The notes under the pieces: generated by a model
What the model saw: the letters and a program-made list of their open reading frames with translations, nothing else
Told to the model about the DNA's origin: nothing
Databases searched by the model: none
Shown here: piece after piece, positions 6,809 to 15,877 of the stretch
Layout of the letters: every line of letters begins with the position of its first letter
Numbering within the stretch: the stretch's first letter is position 1
DNA from: Phycisphaerae bacterium
GTDB lineage: Bacteria; Planctomycetota; Phycisphaerae; Tepidisphaerales; Tepidisphaeraceae
NCBI GenBank assembly: GCA_026004655.1
Contig: BPJO01000025.1
Span: forward strand, 1-41,352
Reading direction: 5' to 3'
Length of the DNA: 41,352 bases
Program-made: the position numbers and the translations under genes

Positions 6809-7699
6809 ATGATTGTCGGATACATACGGGTTAGCACTGATGAGCAGGCCAATTCCGGTCTTTCGCTGGAGTATCAGCGGTCCGAGATTGAGAAGTGGGC
6901 CGCGGCCAAGGGGCAAGAGTGCGTCATTTTCGAGGACGCTGGTTTTTCTGGTTCATTGCCTATCGATCGACGACCTGGCCTGCAGTCGGCGGTTAGCTCT
7001 GTCCGAAAAGGCGACACTTTGCTAGTCGTCAAGCGTGACAGGTTGGCAAGGGATCCGATCGTCTCTGGGGGAATTGAGTATCTGGTTTCAAAATCTGGGG
7101 GAAAAGTTGTCACCATCGAGGACGGGGAGAGTCCGGACGAGTTGACCGGCAACATCATGAAGTTGGTCAAGGATATGGTGGCAATGGTCGAACTTCATTC
7201 CATCCGGATGCGTACGCGTGCCGCAATGTCCGCAAAAAAGGCGAGAAAAGAGCTTTGCGGCCGTCTCCCCCCGTTGGGCTACAAGCTAAATTTTGAGACC
7301 AAAAAGCTTGAACCCGATTACGATGAGTTGCGGATGATCGCGTACGCCATGCGTCTATGGGATTTGGGGTACAAGCCCCAACGAATCGCCAAGATATTGA
7401 ATGACCGGGGCGAAATTACTCACGCCGAACGCCATTTCCGCAGGCTGCGTGAGTATTCGGGCGATGCTCCGGGTTTGACGCCAGAATCCATCGAAAAATC
7501 CTGCGATTTTGGCATGGACTCGAACTACGTCAGGAAGCTTATTTTTAAGACTCGCCGGAACAAGTCGCTGCGAGACATGATTAACGCTTTGTCTCGCGGG
7601 GCCGGTGACACCGAAGAGTTCGAGCTACTGGCAAACTCTTCTGCGAAAAAAGAGTCGGCTGTTAACTTTGTTTGTGACGGGAGTGTGAACGATGAGTAG
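6809..7699 (+). CDS. Serine recombinase (resolvase/integrase family)
   Basis: The protein has 296 residues from the ATG after GGAGCGTGT. The frame also opens at TTG 6788. The N-terminal resolvase domain starts YIRVSTDEQ, with the catalytic Ser at residue 9, and contains VKRDRLAR. A Recombinase domain (PF07508) follows, with LPPLGYKLN and a helical region. The protein is shorter than typical large serine integrases (450-600 residues) because the zinc-ribbon/coiled-coil part is absent. It could integrate the phage, resolve multimers or invert DNA. No attachment site is proven. The stop overlaps the next start by 8 bp, coupling it to the RuvB-like ATPase. Confidence 0.9.
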   Translation: MIVGYIRVSTDEQANSGLSLEYQRSEIEKWAAAKGQECVIFEDAGFSGSLPIDRRPGLQSAVSSVRKGDTLLVVKRDRLARDPIVSGGIEYLVSKSGGKVVTIEDGESPDELTGNIMKLVKDMVAMVELHSIRMRTRAAMSAKKARKELCGRLPPLGYKLNFETKKLEPDYDELRMIAYAMRLWDLGYKPQRIAKILNDRGEITHAERHFRRLREYSGDAPGLTPESIEKSCDFGMDSNYVRKLIFKTRRNKSLRDMINALSRGAGDTEEFELLANSSAKKESAVNFVCDGSVNDE

Positions 7700-8606
7700 A
7701 GTCACAAAGCTTTCTCAATTTACTGGTCAGCCGGATGTGGAGCGTTTGATTGGATTCCACGTGGAGGCTTGCCGAAAGTCAGGCTCGGTGTTTCCGCACG
7801 GGCTGTTTTTCGGTCCACCTGGGCTCGGTAAGACGACCTTGGCCGGCGTCATAGCCGGCGAACTCGGGGTCAGGCTGCACTATTGTCACGGTGCTTCCTT
7901 GCGTGAACAGGAAGACATTATCGGCATTTTGAGGCCTGTAAAGGCCGGGGACATCTTGTTTATAGATGAAGTGCATGCGATGCCCAGATCGATGCTAGAA
8001 CGGCTTTATACGGTGCTGGAAGATCGTGTTATCGATCTTGTTATCGGCAGCAACGGTTACGCGGTATCTCGCCGTGTTAAGCTGCCGGAGTTTACGGTTC
8101 TCTCTGCGACCACATCGTCCGGCTTGGTGCCCAAGCCGTTCCGCGACAGGTGCCCGGTCTCTGTTTTCTTTGATTTTTACTCGGAAGACGGTTTGGCAAA
8201 CGCCATACGACATATGCCGGGTTCGGACATGTTCGATGACGAAGCCGTCCGAAAGATCGCGTCCGTGTCCCGCGGCACGCCCCGGGTGGCAAAGTCCATA
8301 CTGGACACTGCCTTGAAGTCGATGACGGCTTTCGGCAAGTCGCCGATGGATGCGGTATTAGAGGCTATGTCTGTCATGGGCATTAGACCTGACGGACTCA
8401 ACCGACAGGACATGAAGTACCTAAAAACGCTTTGCAATATATTTAGCGGGGGTCCTGCCGGTCTGACCTCTATCGCTACCGCCATAGGGGAAGATAAAGA
8501 GACCGTGGAGTATGTTATAGAGCCGTACCTTGTGCGTATTGGTTATGTCGTTCGTACGTCGCGTGGACGTATTCTGGGTTCTAATTTTAAGGGAGAATTG
8601 CAATGA
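7692..8606 (+). CDS. ruvB-like: RuvB-like Holliday junction branch migration ATPase
   Basis: The protein has 304 residues. It shows the RuvB plan: Walker A GPPGLGKT (41-48), Walker B ILFIDEVH (88-95), sensor 1 LSATTS (137-142), the FRDR arginine finger (150-153), sensor 2 GTPRVAK, and a winged-helix end matching RuvB (IGEDKETVEYVIEPYLVRIGYVVRT). Host RuvB is usually 330-350 residues, so this one is slightly short. RuvB normally forms hexamers on RuvA-bound junctions and migrates branches. No RuvA gene is seen, so it may use host RuvA or act alone. A RecU-like resolvase is encoded at 14541. It overlaps the recombinase by 8 bp and the next gene by 4. Confidence 0.9.
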   Translation: MSRVTKLSQFTGQPDVERLIGFHVEACRKSGSVFPHGLFFGPPGLGKTTLAGVIAGELGVRLHYCHGASLREQEDIIGILRPVKAGDILFIDEVHAMPRSMLERLYTVLEDRVIDLVIGSNGYAVSRRVKLPEFTVLSATTSSGLVPKPFRDRCPVSVFFDFYSEDGLANAIRHMPGSDMFDDEAVRKIASVSRGTPRVAKSILDTALKSMTAFGKSPMDAVLEAMSVMGIRPDGLNRQDMKYLKTLCNIFSGGPAGLTSIATAIGEDKETVEYVIEPYLVRIGYVVRTSRGRILGSNFKGELQ

Positions 8607-8992
8607 AAGAGTTGGTCATCGATTTTGAGCTCCCGGAACAACTTGGATTTTCTGACGCGGCTTTTGTCAATGCGATACGGTCTGGGTCACTGACCGCAAA
8701 AGATCTTTCTTTTGCATTGTATTGCTCTGTAAGCCGTTCGAAGTTGAAAAAGATTTATGCTGACCTGCTGCGTTGGGCTAATATGAATGGTGGGTCCGAT
8801 CAAGAGGATCTAACCCTAGACCAAGCGTTTCAGCAGATGGAGGTTTTAGCCGAGTTTGACACGAAGCAACCCAAGCAAAGGCAGGTTGCGGAAGACGAAG
8901 TAGATTATTCCGACTCTGATTGTTTCACATCCTCGCGCCCTGGAGTACATTATGTGGTGCAGGCCAGAGTTGGTTACTACTATTGTTCTTAA
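8603..8992 (+). CDS. Unknown protein in the recombination operon
   Basis: The protein has 129 residues. Its start overlaps the RuvB stop (ATGA), so translation is probably coupled. The N-terminal 90 residues are helical, with an acidic patch (GGSDQEDLTLDQAF) and a basic stretch (RSKLKKIYADLLRW). The C-terminal 40 residues are Tyr/Ser/Asp-rich. No family is recognised. By position it could be a partner of the RuvB-like ATPase, for example in place of RuvA, but no RuvA sequence signature is visible. Confidence 0.75.
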   Translation: MKELVIDFELPEQLGFSDAAFVNAIRSGSLTAKDLSFALYCSVSRSKLKKIYADLLRWANMNGGSDQEDLTLDQAFQQMEVLAEFDTKQPKQRQVAEDEVDYSDSDCFTSSRPGVHYVVQARVGYYYCS

Positions 8993-9058
8993 CAGTGAGG
9001 TGTGTTCTTCCTTTTTAATGCAGCTTATACAATGACTTTTTTTACAGGAGTGGTAAGT

Positions 9059-9448
9059 ATGGAAGATCTCGAGCAGGTTAATGAGCTACTGGTTGAGCTT
9101 AGAAATATCATTGACGAAAGGCAAAAGCTGTCTGAAGAGGATCGAAAATTGTCGAGCCGGAAGGCAGAAATAGAGCAGAAACTAATCTCTATACACGAAC
9201 GGACCAAGTTACAGCAATTGAAAGGAGGTGGACTTACAATATCATTTGATCCAGAGGCCTTGCGTGTGAGATATGATCCGGAAAGATGGGCGGATCTGCT
9301 CCAGTGGGCTTCAGAAAATGGGCACGAGTATATTGTTCAGCGTAGGCTGAACGACTCTGCCATCATTTCGTTGGTCACATCCGACGGCGCCATGCCGCCG
9401 GGTGTGACCTTTGACCCGTACGTCAAGATTAGTATTAGGCGAAATTAA
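9059..9448 (+). CDS. Coiled-coil protein of unknown function in the replication operon
   Basis: The protein has 129 residues from the ATG after AGGAG. A longer frame from 9002 would add 19 hydrophobic residues with no ribosome site. Residues 1-50 form a strong coiled coil (repeated L, E, K; ERQKLSEEDRKLSSRKAEIEQ is part). Residues 55-129 form a mixed domain with RYDPERWADLLQWA and IVQRRL. The domain looks like one found in uncharacterised phage replication clusters, but I cannot name it. It lies 23 nt upstream of the SSB-like gene. Confidence 0.75.
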   Translation: MEDLEQVNELLVELRNIIDERQKLSEEDRKLSSRKAEIEQKLISIHERTKLQQLKGGGLTISFDPEALRVRYDPERWADLLQWASENGHEYIVQRRLNDSAIISLVTSDGAMPPGVTFDPYVKISIRRN

Positions 9449-9471
9449 CTTTTGTACTATGGAGTTTAACT

Positions 9472-10197
9472 ATGAAAAAGGTAGAAATTGAAGGTAAGAA
9501 AGAAAAGTCCCAAGAAATCGCTGTTGCAAAACAAGACGATACCGCAATTACGACGGCAGGCATGGATTTTTCCGACCGGTTCCGCGGCTTGTCTGAATCG
9601 GATCTGGTTACACCCAAGGCACATCTTTACCAAGGCCTGCCGCGAGAAAAGAAGCTGTACGGCAACTTCAGTCCCGGGGATATTATCGATTCTCTCCACA
9701 TGACCAAGATCGAGCCCCCGGAGTTCATGCCGATCATGGTATACAAGGAATGGGTCCGGTGGGACGAGACTGGACAGGGCCGAATCCTGTATATCCAGAG
9801 CGACGTTTCCAAGGTTCCGCCGGAAGATTTGGAGTATGTTGACGGGAAGCCGCCAAGGGCAACCGAATATCACAACTGGATTGTCCTGTTTGTCAATCGG
9901 GATTTTCCATCTCTGTTGAGGCTGAAGAAATCTTCGCTCAAGACGTCAAAGCAGTTGTACACTTCGGAGAAGCTTCTTGGCCGACGCGGTCCTGGACTTT
10001 ATGTTTTCAGTAGCAAGGAAGCCGTGAGTGAAAAGGGCGAATATCTTCTCCCGGTATTCACTTTCAAGTCACGAGCCCCGGAAGACATGATAAAACTGGG
10101 GCTGGAGTTCTACAAATCGATCCGACCTGAGACCATTCGGTCCAAAGAATCGGATTATATTGAATCCGAAACTGCCAGCGAAGAAGTGCCGTTCTAG
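9472..10197 (+). CDS. Probable single-stranded DNA-binding protein
   Basis: The protein has 241 residues, with GGAG 7 nt before the ATG. The middle of the protein is beta-rich. The C-terminus is acidic and ends SEEVPF, resembling the DDIPF-type tip by which SSB proteins recruit replication partners. The N-terminus is charged. A low-sequence-similarity SSB of the gp2.5 type is the best guess. It sits between a coiled-coil protein and an SNF2 helicase in the replication operon, which supports the role. The fold is not provable by eye. Confidence 0.6.
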   Translation: MKKVEIEGKKEKSQEIAVAKQDDTAITTAGMDFSDRFRGLSESDLVTPKAHLYQGLPREKKLYGNFSPGDIIDSLHMTKIEPPEFMPIMVYKEWVRWDETGQGRILYIQSDVSKVPPEDLEYVDGKPPRATEYHNWIVLFVNRDFPSLLRLKKSSLKTSKQLYTSEKLLGRRGPGLYVFSSKEAVSEKGEYLLPVFTFKSRAPEDMIKLGLEFYKSIRPETIRSKESDYIESETASEEVPF

Positions 10198-10217
10198 AGT
10201 CATGATTGGACGACCCA

Positions 10218-11579
10218 ATGATATCCCTGCGGGAACACCAGAAAAAATTTCAGGATTTTTTCCGCGACAAGGAAGGTCGCGTGGCTTGGTTTGCCAAGCC
10301 GGGCGTCGGGAAGACGATCGGCGTTTTGGCGACCATATCAGAGCTGAAGCGGCAACACGGAAGTTGCCGCACTCTGATACTCGCTCCGAAGTCGGTGCTC
10401 CATAACGCTTGGTATCGGGATTCCGTCCATTTCGAAAACTTAAATTGTGTTGTTGTCAGCGGTCCGAGCGTCAAGCGGATGGAGCTGCTTGCCCGCTCGG
10501 ACTGCGACATTTTTGTGATGGGGTATGAAACATTCCGGATTCACTACGACCAATTGTCGGAGATGGGGTTCGATCTTTTCGTGATAGACGAGTCGTCGAA
10601 AATTAAAAACCCTAAAAGCCTCATCACAAAAGCCTGCGTCGGTTTTTCGGACATTGTTCCTAGCATTATACTTTTGTCGGGTACGCCAGCCCCGAATTCG
10701 CCGATAGAGTACTGGCCCCAGATGCGTTGTATCTCTAAGTCTATTTTTGGGGACAACTTTTTTCGGTTTGCTTACAGTTATTTTGTCCCAAAGAAGAGGT
10801 ACATCTCGAGAAGATGGGTTATCTCCGGATGGGATTTTAAAAAAGGCGCCCAGAGTGAGTTTTTTGCCCGACTCAATTCCCGGGCTTGGTTTCTTTCTAA
10901 AGAAGAGTGCCTAGATCTTCCAGAAGTCCAAGACATCACGATAGACGTAGAATTGAGTCCAGAAGAGATAGCCGGATACATGAAGCTGTTGGAAGAGGCA
11001 AGGCTGGAGGCATCATCGCCCGGCATGACGCCTCAAAAGTTCCTTACTTCTGCCATATTTTCGAAGCTTCGACAGTTTGTTGGTGGGTCTGTCATCACCG
11101 ATAACGGCCCTGTAGTGGTGGGAGATTCGAAGATACGCGCTTTCCTAGACCTTATCGAATCTATTGGAGATGATCCGGTTGTCGTGTGGGCGGAATTCCG
11201 CCATGAGCTAGATCGAATCCAAAGAGAGCTCGAGTCAGTCGGTAAACGTGTAGGCCGCATAGACGGGAGCACCTCGCTGTCTGATCGCAATCGGTTTGTC
11301 CAAGAGTTTCAAGAAAACAAGCTCGACGCCATGGTATGCCATCCTGCCGCTGCGGGGCACGGGATAACGCTAACTGCGGCGGCATACGCGATCTACTACT
11401 CTCACGGGTATAGTCAGGAGCAATACGCCCAATCGAGAGACCGAATACATCGTTTGGGCCAGACGAAGCCTGTGGTATACTATCACCTGGTTTGTCGTGG
11501 AACGCCAGACGAGCACGCCATGGAGGTACTGGAAAAGAAGGCGGACCTAAGCGAGCTTGTTTTTAAACTTTTGGCTTGA
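10218..11579 (+). CDS. SNF2-family DNA helicase/translocase
   Basis: The protein has 453 residues from ATG 10218. A TTG four codons earlier is an alternative. Superfamily 2 motifs in order are: Walker A AKPGVGKT (26-33), DESSKIKN (124-131) as the DEAH-box equivalent, LSGTPAPN (153-160) as motif III, and QSRDRIHRLGQTKPV near residue 410 as motif VI. The IHRLGQ signature is typical of SNF2 proteins. It uses ATP to move on duplex DNA. Phage SNF2 helicases often sit with primases, as here, and may help replication or recombination. The protein is short, with no accessory DNA-binding domain. Confidence 0.92.
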   Translation: MISLREHQKKFQDFFRDKEGRVAWFAKPGVGKTIGVLATISELKRQHGSCRTLILAPKSVLHNAWYRDSVHFENLNCVVVSGPSVKRMELLARSDCDIFVMGYETFRIHYDQLSEMGFDLFVIDESSKIKNPKSLITKACVGFSDIVPSIILLSGTPAPNSPIEYWPQMRCISKSIFGDNFFRFAYSYFVPKKRYISRRWVISGWDFKKGAQSEFFARLNSRAWFLSKEECLDLPEVQDITIDVELSPEEIAGYMKLLEEARLEASSPGMTPQKFLTSAIFSKLRQFVGGSVITDNGPVVVGDSKIRAFLDLIESIGDDPVVVWAEFRHELDRIQRELESVGKRVGRIDGSTSLSDRNRFVQEFQENKLDAMVCHPAAAGHGITLTAAAYAIYYSHGYSQEQYAQSRDRIHRLGQTKPVVYYHLVCRGTPDEHAMEVLEKKADLSELVFKLLA

Positions 11580-11591
11580 TTTGGTGGTCGC

Positions 11592-14129
11592 ATGAATACA
11601 GTAGAGTTCATCAGATTTCTGTTCGACCGTGAAGATGTCATCGAGATACGCTGCTTTGCGTCCAAGGGTGGGCTCAATGTTGTTAAGCGGTTGTATTACA
11701 CACGGGATTCGTTCCAGAGCTCGATACCGGAGATAGCCAAGCTCAATGAGACCTTGGACGTGTATTTCGGGGTCAATCCAAGGATCAAAGAGGGCGGTAA
11801 GTCGGACTGTGTTTCTCACGCCAACTGCCTTTGCCTTGACATTGACGATTTCGACGCGATGCAAACCGTTTCTTTCATCGAATCGACGTGCCCAGACATG
11901 CCACCGCCCTCTGTGGTGGTCAATAGTGGACACGGGGCGCACGCCTATTGGCGTTTGGCAGAGCCTATCAAGGTAGAGGATTGGTCTACTTACCAACAGA
12001 AGCTGGCAATCCTGCTCGGTGGCGACGAGAAGATCAAGGACGCCCCCAGGTTGATGCGGCTGCCGGGTTTTATTAATCACGGCAACGGTTCGGAGTCACC
12101 GACGAAATGTGAGGTTGTTGCGGAGTTTCAGACGGTTTTCGATTTCGAGTCGCTAGCCGATGTTCTGGATCAGAACGTTAAGGCCCCTAAAGTGCTACTA
12201 CGGCCGACCGGGATAGCAAGACCGGGCGTCAAGCTGAAGAACAATTTGACTAGACAAACGCTAGATTTCATCGCTTTCGGATGCTCGGAAGGCGAGCGTA
12301 ACATTCGCCTTTTCAAGGCGGCCTGCGACCTGCTAGGCAACGGGTATCCACCGGATGAGATTTTCGACATACTCACATCATCGGCAAGAAAATGCGGGCT
12401 CGATGACGCCGAGATTCGGGCGACAATAGAATCGGCACTGTCGAAGCCTAGGATACCATCCAAGCCACTGGACCGGATTGATGAGACCGTCTTTGTAGAC
12501 CACAGCGAGGTTGCCGACTCAGAAGCAGTGTCTGGTGATGGCGATAGTTGCGAATCGGAGGAGGGCGATTCTGATTCCGGTTCTGAAACCGCGATGGATT
12601 ATATTCAACCGGGGATTTCATTTCCTCCACAGGACAATTCGGGTATTGTCATTAGTAACGTGATGGACAAAACGGAGCAGACAGAGGACGGCAAAAGCCG
12701 ACGGGTAAGTTACTACATTAACCCATTTGTTTTGTCAAAGGCGTTGTTTAAGGCGGCTAATGGGTGGCCAAGGATTGTCTCTGGAGTTCCGTTTGTTTGG
12801 AATCCTGAGAAACGAAAGCCGGGCGAACGACTGTCGAACGGGGAAGAGATTCAATACATCGATTCGGAGGCCGATTTCTTTGCATGGCTACACAGGAAGT
12901 TTCTGTTACGCTGGCATAATGGAACGGCGACACATCCTAGTAGCGGCGAACTGCTGAATGCCATTACCAAGTCGGAGTTTTTTTCGTTGTATTCCAGCTG
13001 TATGTCGATCAGGTATGAGACGGTCGAGATGCTGCCGACATACCCGGCACAACAGAACACGTTTTACCTTCCCTGCGATTTGCCAGAAGTCGATTTTACT
13101 AAAGAGGACACGCCGCTCAAGCAGCTTCTGTCCGGGTTCAATGTCGCAACAGACGTAGATCGTATTCTTTTACTTTCTGCATTAATGACGCCCGGCTGGG
13201 GTGGAGCATATGGGGCTAGACCAATGTTTGTTATTACTTCGGATTACGGGCGTGGGACAGGCAAAACGACCACGGCTGAGGTGATATCCGAGATCTGGGG
13301 CGGTGCTTTCTACATGTATCCCAGCGAATCGTGGGATCAGGCAAAGAAGCGCCTGATGTCCGACGAGGCAATGCGAAAAAGATGCGTCATTCTTGATAAT
13401 GTTAGGGGCATTCTGCAGGGTACTGACATCGAATCGGCCATCACCGCGCAGTATATCGACGGATGGAGGCCTTATTTTGGGCATCTATCCCGTCCAAACA
13501 ATCTGACATGGTTTGTCACTTTGAACGCTCCAAGCTTGAGCGAAGACGTGGCCGACAGGTCGATCATCATCAAGATGGGGGAACAGAAGTACGAGCATGA
13601 CTTTCGCACCTGGGCTTTAGAACATATCAGGAAATACCGTCCAGAAATAATTTCGGAGATATTGTCTATTTTGAGAGATTGCGACGGCGGAGAGGCAAAG
13701 ATCACATGTCGCTGGGTGTCTTGGCAGAAAGAGGTTTTGTCCAAGATTGAGGGATACGAAGAGGCGTTGGGCATCTTGGCCGAACGAAGGGTGGAAACTT
13801 CCACAGATCGCAATGATCTGGAAGAAATAATCCACCATTTGAAAGATGAGTTCACCCAACGTCTTGGCGAGACTCCGAAATGTCGGGTGTTTTTTAGTCG
13901 AAAGTTCTTGAAGTACGTATTAAATAAGTACGAGATAACGGACGATCATATGCCGATGCGGCGGGTTTGCTCTTATGTACGAACAATTATAACGGTCGAC
14001 AAGAAGCACCGGTTGGCAGAATACAAATCTAATGGTATCCGAGGTTGGCTATACGACCCGAAAAGCGAGGTATCGCCGGAAGAATATACAGACAACATTG
14101 CTAGGGTTAACGACGATTTCTTAGAGTGA
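11592..14129 (+). CDS. Primase-helicase (primase-like plus P-loop helicase)
   Basis: The protein has 845 residues. The N-terminal part has an AEP-type primase look: LCLDIDDFDA (residues 80-89) with the metal-binding Asp residues, then NSGHGAHAYWRL (111-122), as in RepB-like primases. A helical PriCT-like segment follows (about 220-290), then an acidic Ser/Glu linker (about 305-335). The C-terminal ATPase has GRGTGKTT near residue 552 and RCVILDNV near 597. This resembles the VirE/D5-like helicases that travel with such primases. It probably starts and drives phage replication. No DNA polymerase is recognised, so host polymerase is likely used. It starts 12 nt after the SNF2 stop. Confidence 0.88.
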   Translation: MNTVEFIRFLFDREDVIEIRCFASKGGLNVVKRLYYTRDSFQSSIPEIAKLNETLDVYFGVNPRIKEGGKSDCVSHANCLCLDIDDFDAMQTVSFIESTCPDMPPPSVVVNSGHGAHAYWRLAEPIKVEDWSTYQQKLAILLGGDEKIKDAPRLMRLPGFINHGNGSESPTKCEVVAEFQTVFDFESLADVLDQNVKAPKVLLRPTGIARPGVKLKNNLTRQTLDFIAFGCSEGERNIRLFKAACDLLGNGYPPDEIFDILTSSARKCGLDDAEIRATIESALSKPRIPSKPLDRIDETVFVDHSEVADSEAVSGDGDSCESEEGDSDSGSETAMDYIQPGISFPPQDNSGIVISNVMDKTEQTEDGKSRRVSYYINPFVLSKALFKAANGWPRIVSGVPFVWNPEKRKPGERLSNGEEIQYIDSEADFFAWLHRKFLLRWHNGTATHPSSGELLNAITKSEFFSLYSSCMSIRYETVEMLPTYPAQQNTFYLPCDLPEVDFTKEDTPLKQLLSGFNVATDVDRILLLSALMTPGWGGAYGARPMFVITSDYGRGTGKTTTAEVISEIWGGAFYMYPSESWDQAKKRLMSDEAMRKRCVILDNVRGILQGTDIESAITAQYIDGWRPYFGHLSRPNNLTWFVTLNAPSLSEDVADRSIIIKMGEQKYEHDFRTWALEHIRKYRPEIISEILSILRDCDGGEAKITCRWVSWQKEVLSKIEGYEEALGILAERRVETSTDRNDLEEIIHHLKDEFTQRLGETPKCRVFFSRKFLKYVLNKYEITDDHMPMRRVCSYVRTIITVDKKHRLAEYKSNGIRGWLYDPKSEVSPEEYTDNIARVNDDFLE

Positions 14130-14140
14130 AAGGAGTTTTT

Positions 14141-14581
14141 ATGCTAACACAAGAAGAGCTGGAAAGACGAATTAAGCCGTACAAGGTCACAATCGCCGAG
14201 ATGAGGTCTTGGGGGATCGAAGAAGACGATGAGATATACTACGAAGATGATGAGCTCGACAATGATCAGCTCGAAAGCCTCAAAGAGATGAGGGAGCAGA
14301 TCCAGAAAAAAGTGCTCGAGTCTGACCCATTCCACCCGTTCCGCATGATAACCAAGGTTGGTGAAGAGGAGAAAAGCGGTCGGATCACTTATGAGAATAT
14401 GGCTAAGTTGATATATTACAGGGCGTTACACGACAAGGCCTTTGCCAAGATTATGTACGGAGATAGGAAGATCCGGCTGTGGTCAGGCGCATATGTCCAG
14501 TCGTTGTGTAACGAGGCGATGCGGAAATTGAAAGCGGAATATGGCGTCACGGAAGAAACTGAGCCGGATAATAGCTGGTAA
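14141..14581 (+). CDS. Unknown acidic protein
   Basis: The protein has 146 residues from the ATG after AGGAGTTTTT. A GTG at 14126 overlaps the primase stop but precedes the ribosome site. The N-terminal half is strongly acidic (EEDDEIYYEDDELDND) and predicted helical. The rest is helical and basic. No family is recognised. It overlaps the RecU-like gene by 41 nt. An adaptor role in replication is possible but has no sequence support. Confidence 0.75.
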   Translation: MLTQEELERRIKPYKVTIAEMRSWGIEEDDEIYYEDDELDNDQLESLKEMREQIQKKVLESDPFHPFRMITKVGEEEKSGRITYENMAKLIYYRALHDKAFAKIMYGDRKIRLWSGAYVQSLCNEAMRKLKAEYGVTEETEPDNSW

Positions 14582-15053
14582 GAGGGCGAAAAGAAGTGGC
14601 GAGGCCTGGGAACGAATGATCATCGAGTCTGCCGAAAGATGTTCTGTTGCCATAACGAAGATCCCGTCTGGGGCCCGGTGGGTTGGTTTGGGCCGGTTTG
14701 TCCCGGTTCGATCGCCTTTCGACTTTATTGCGACAATGCCTTGGGGGTCCACCATTTTGTTTGACGCAAAAAGGCTAGGCGCCTCTTCGGTGTCTTTTGA
14801 CGCGACACAAGGCAAGTCGTCGAGCCACCAATTGGATACGATGAGTCAGCACGAACGTAATGGCGCGATTTGCGGGTTTTTGATCTTTTCGGAAAGATTT
14901 AACCGTGCCGTGTTCCTACGCGCGTCTGACGCTGTTTCTGGTAGGATCCGACTGGATGATAGCCGACTCTTGGATTTGGGCGAGCCCCGTAAAATGGATT
15001 GGCGTAGGTTTGGCGATGGCTGTATTGACGATAGCACAAATAATCAACACTAG
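14541..15053 (+). CDS. recU-like: RecU-like Holliday junction resolvase
   Basis: The protein has 170 residues. It follows the RecU/PD-(D/E)XK layout: KRAKRSGEAWE (14-24, with Glu21 or Glu24 as candidate), IPSGARWV, then SPFDFIA (58-64) and ILFDAKR (72-78), giving Asp61, Asp75 and Lys77. SHQLDTMSQHERNGAICGFLIF matches the RecU Q/H-L...G-GF core. RecU cuts four-way junctions in Firmicutes alongside RuvAB. Here the family lies in the same operon as a RuvB-like motor, which suggests a junction-processing pair. The catalytic acid is Asp rather than the usual Glu at the D-x-K position. The N-terminus overlaps the preceding gene by 41 nt. Confidence 0.8.
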   Translation: MASRKKLSRIIAGKRAKRSGEAWERMIIESAERCSVAITKIPSGARWVGLGRFVPVRSPFDFIATMPWGSTILFDAKRLGASSVSFDATQGKSSSHQLDTMSQHERNGAICGFLIFSERFNRAVFLRASDAVSGRIRLDDSRLLDLGEPRKMDWRRFGDGCIDDSTNNQH

Positions 15054-15417
15054 CTCGGTCCCGGAAGATATGCGACGTTATGCGAAAGCGGTGCTGACTG
15101 CGAAGTATATCGAGGTGGCCAGTGGGTTTGAACGTGCCTTCGCCCAATCAGAACAAAAACGGCAGCTCAAGTCGCATCTGAAAAGGTATGCGAGATTCTG
15201 GAGTTCCTGGGGGCATCTTAATGATGATAAAATGCCCGCTTTGACCAAAAGACATAAGACAATCAAATCGGCGCTTGGCGACATGCGGTTATGGGAGATG
15301 ACGGCATGCGGGTTTCCGAAAACAGAAAAGACGACAGCTTGGTTTTATTCGTTGGATCCAAGAGATAGAATTGAGCTGTGTGTTATAAGCAGAAATATCT
15401 ATGCGCGAAAAAACTAA
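15016..15417 (+). CDS. Unknown basic protein
   Basis: The protein has 133 residues from ATG 15016, overlapping the RecU end. Starts at GTG 14905 or ATG 15070 are also possible, and 15070 has GGAAG close by. The product is basic and helical (FAQSEQKRQLKSHLKRYARFW) with several Trp. No family is recognised. It sits between the resolvase and an HTH gene, with 17-nt overlap on the downstream side. Confidence 0.6.
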   Translation: MAVLTIAQIINTSSVPEDMRRYAKAVLTAKYIEVASGFERAFAQSEQKRQLKSHLKRYARFWSSWGHLNDDKMPALTKRHKTIKSALGDMRLWEMTACGFPKTEKTTAWFYSLDPRDRIELCVISRNIYARKN

Positions 15418-15877
15418 AACATCTCAAGAGGCCATGGCCGAACTGCGGTTCGACCTTTTGACGCGTCGAATAACCCCATCGGACGCGGCGTTGAGAACGA
15501 ACCTGCACTTGACGACTATCTATCATCAGTGCGACAGGTTAAGTAATTCCTGTGGGTTTAAAATCCCCTGGCCATGGTATTTTCGGCGTCGTGGCGGATG
15601 TCGTAAATCGAACTTGAAAGAATATGAAAAGTCGGGCAGACAGTTGATTTCTGTCATTGAGACTTTGGGGTTGTCAACAAACGTTTCTGATATTGTGAAG
15701 GACACCGGGCTTGGCCGGCCGACCGTATGCAAAATCTTGTATTGTCTCCCGCTTTTTGGCATCAATACGACAATACGCAGGAGTGGCCGTGGAGTGCCAC
15801 AAGAGGTCATTATTAAGCCGATAGACCTTGACAAGATTTACGTCATCCATCGTTCTTTGAAGGAGATACTATCATGA
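15401..15877 (+). CDS. Putative DNA-binding protein with two helix-turn-helix segments
   Basis: The protein has 158 residues. Two segments look like HTH units: residues 22-46 (RRITPSDAALRTNLHLTTIY) and about 88-115 (LGLSTNVSDIVKDTGLGRPT). The second resembles MarR/IclR-like winged helices. A basic stretch, RRRGGCRKSNLKEYEKSGR, separates them. Near the end of the early operon, such a protein is a candidate switch to late transcription, but this is inference from position. It overlaps the next gene by 4 nt (ATGA). Confidence 0.65.
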   Translation: MREKTKTSQEAMAELRFDLLTRRITPSDAALRTNLHLTTIYHQCDRLSNSCGFKIPWPWYFRRRGGCRKSNLKEYEKSGRQLISVIETLGLSTNVSDIVKDTGLGRPTVCKILYCLPLFGINTTIRRSGRGVPQEVIIKPIDLDKIYVIHRSLKEILS

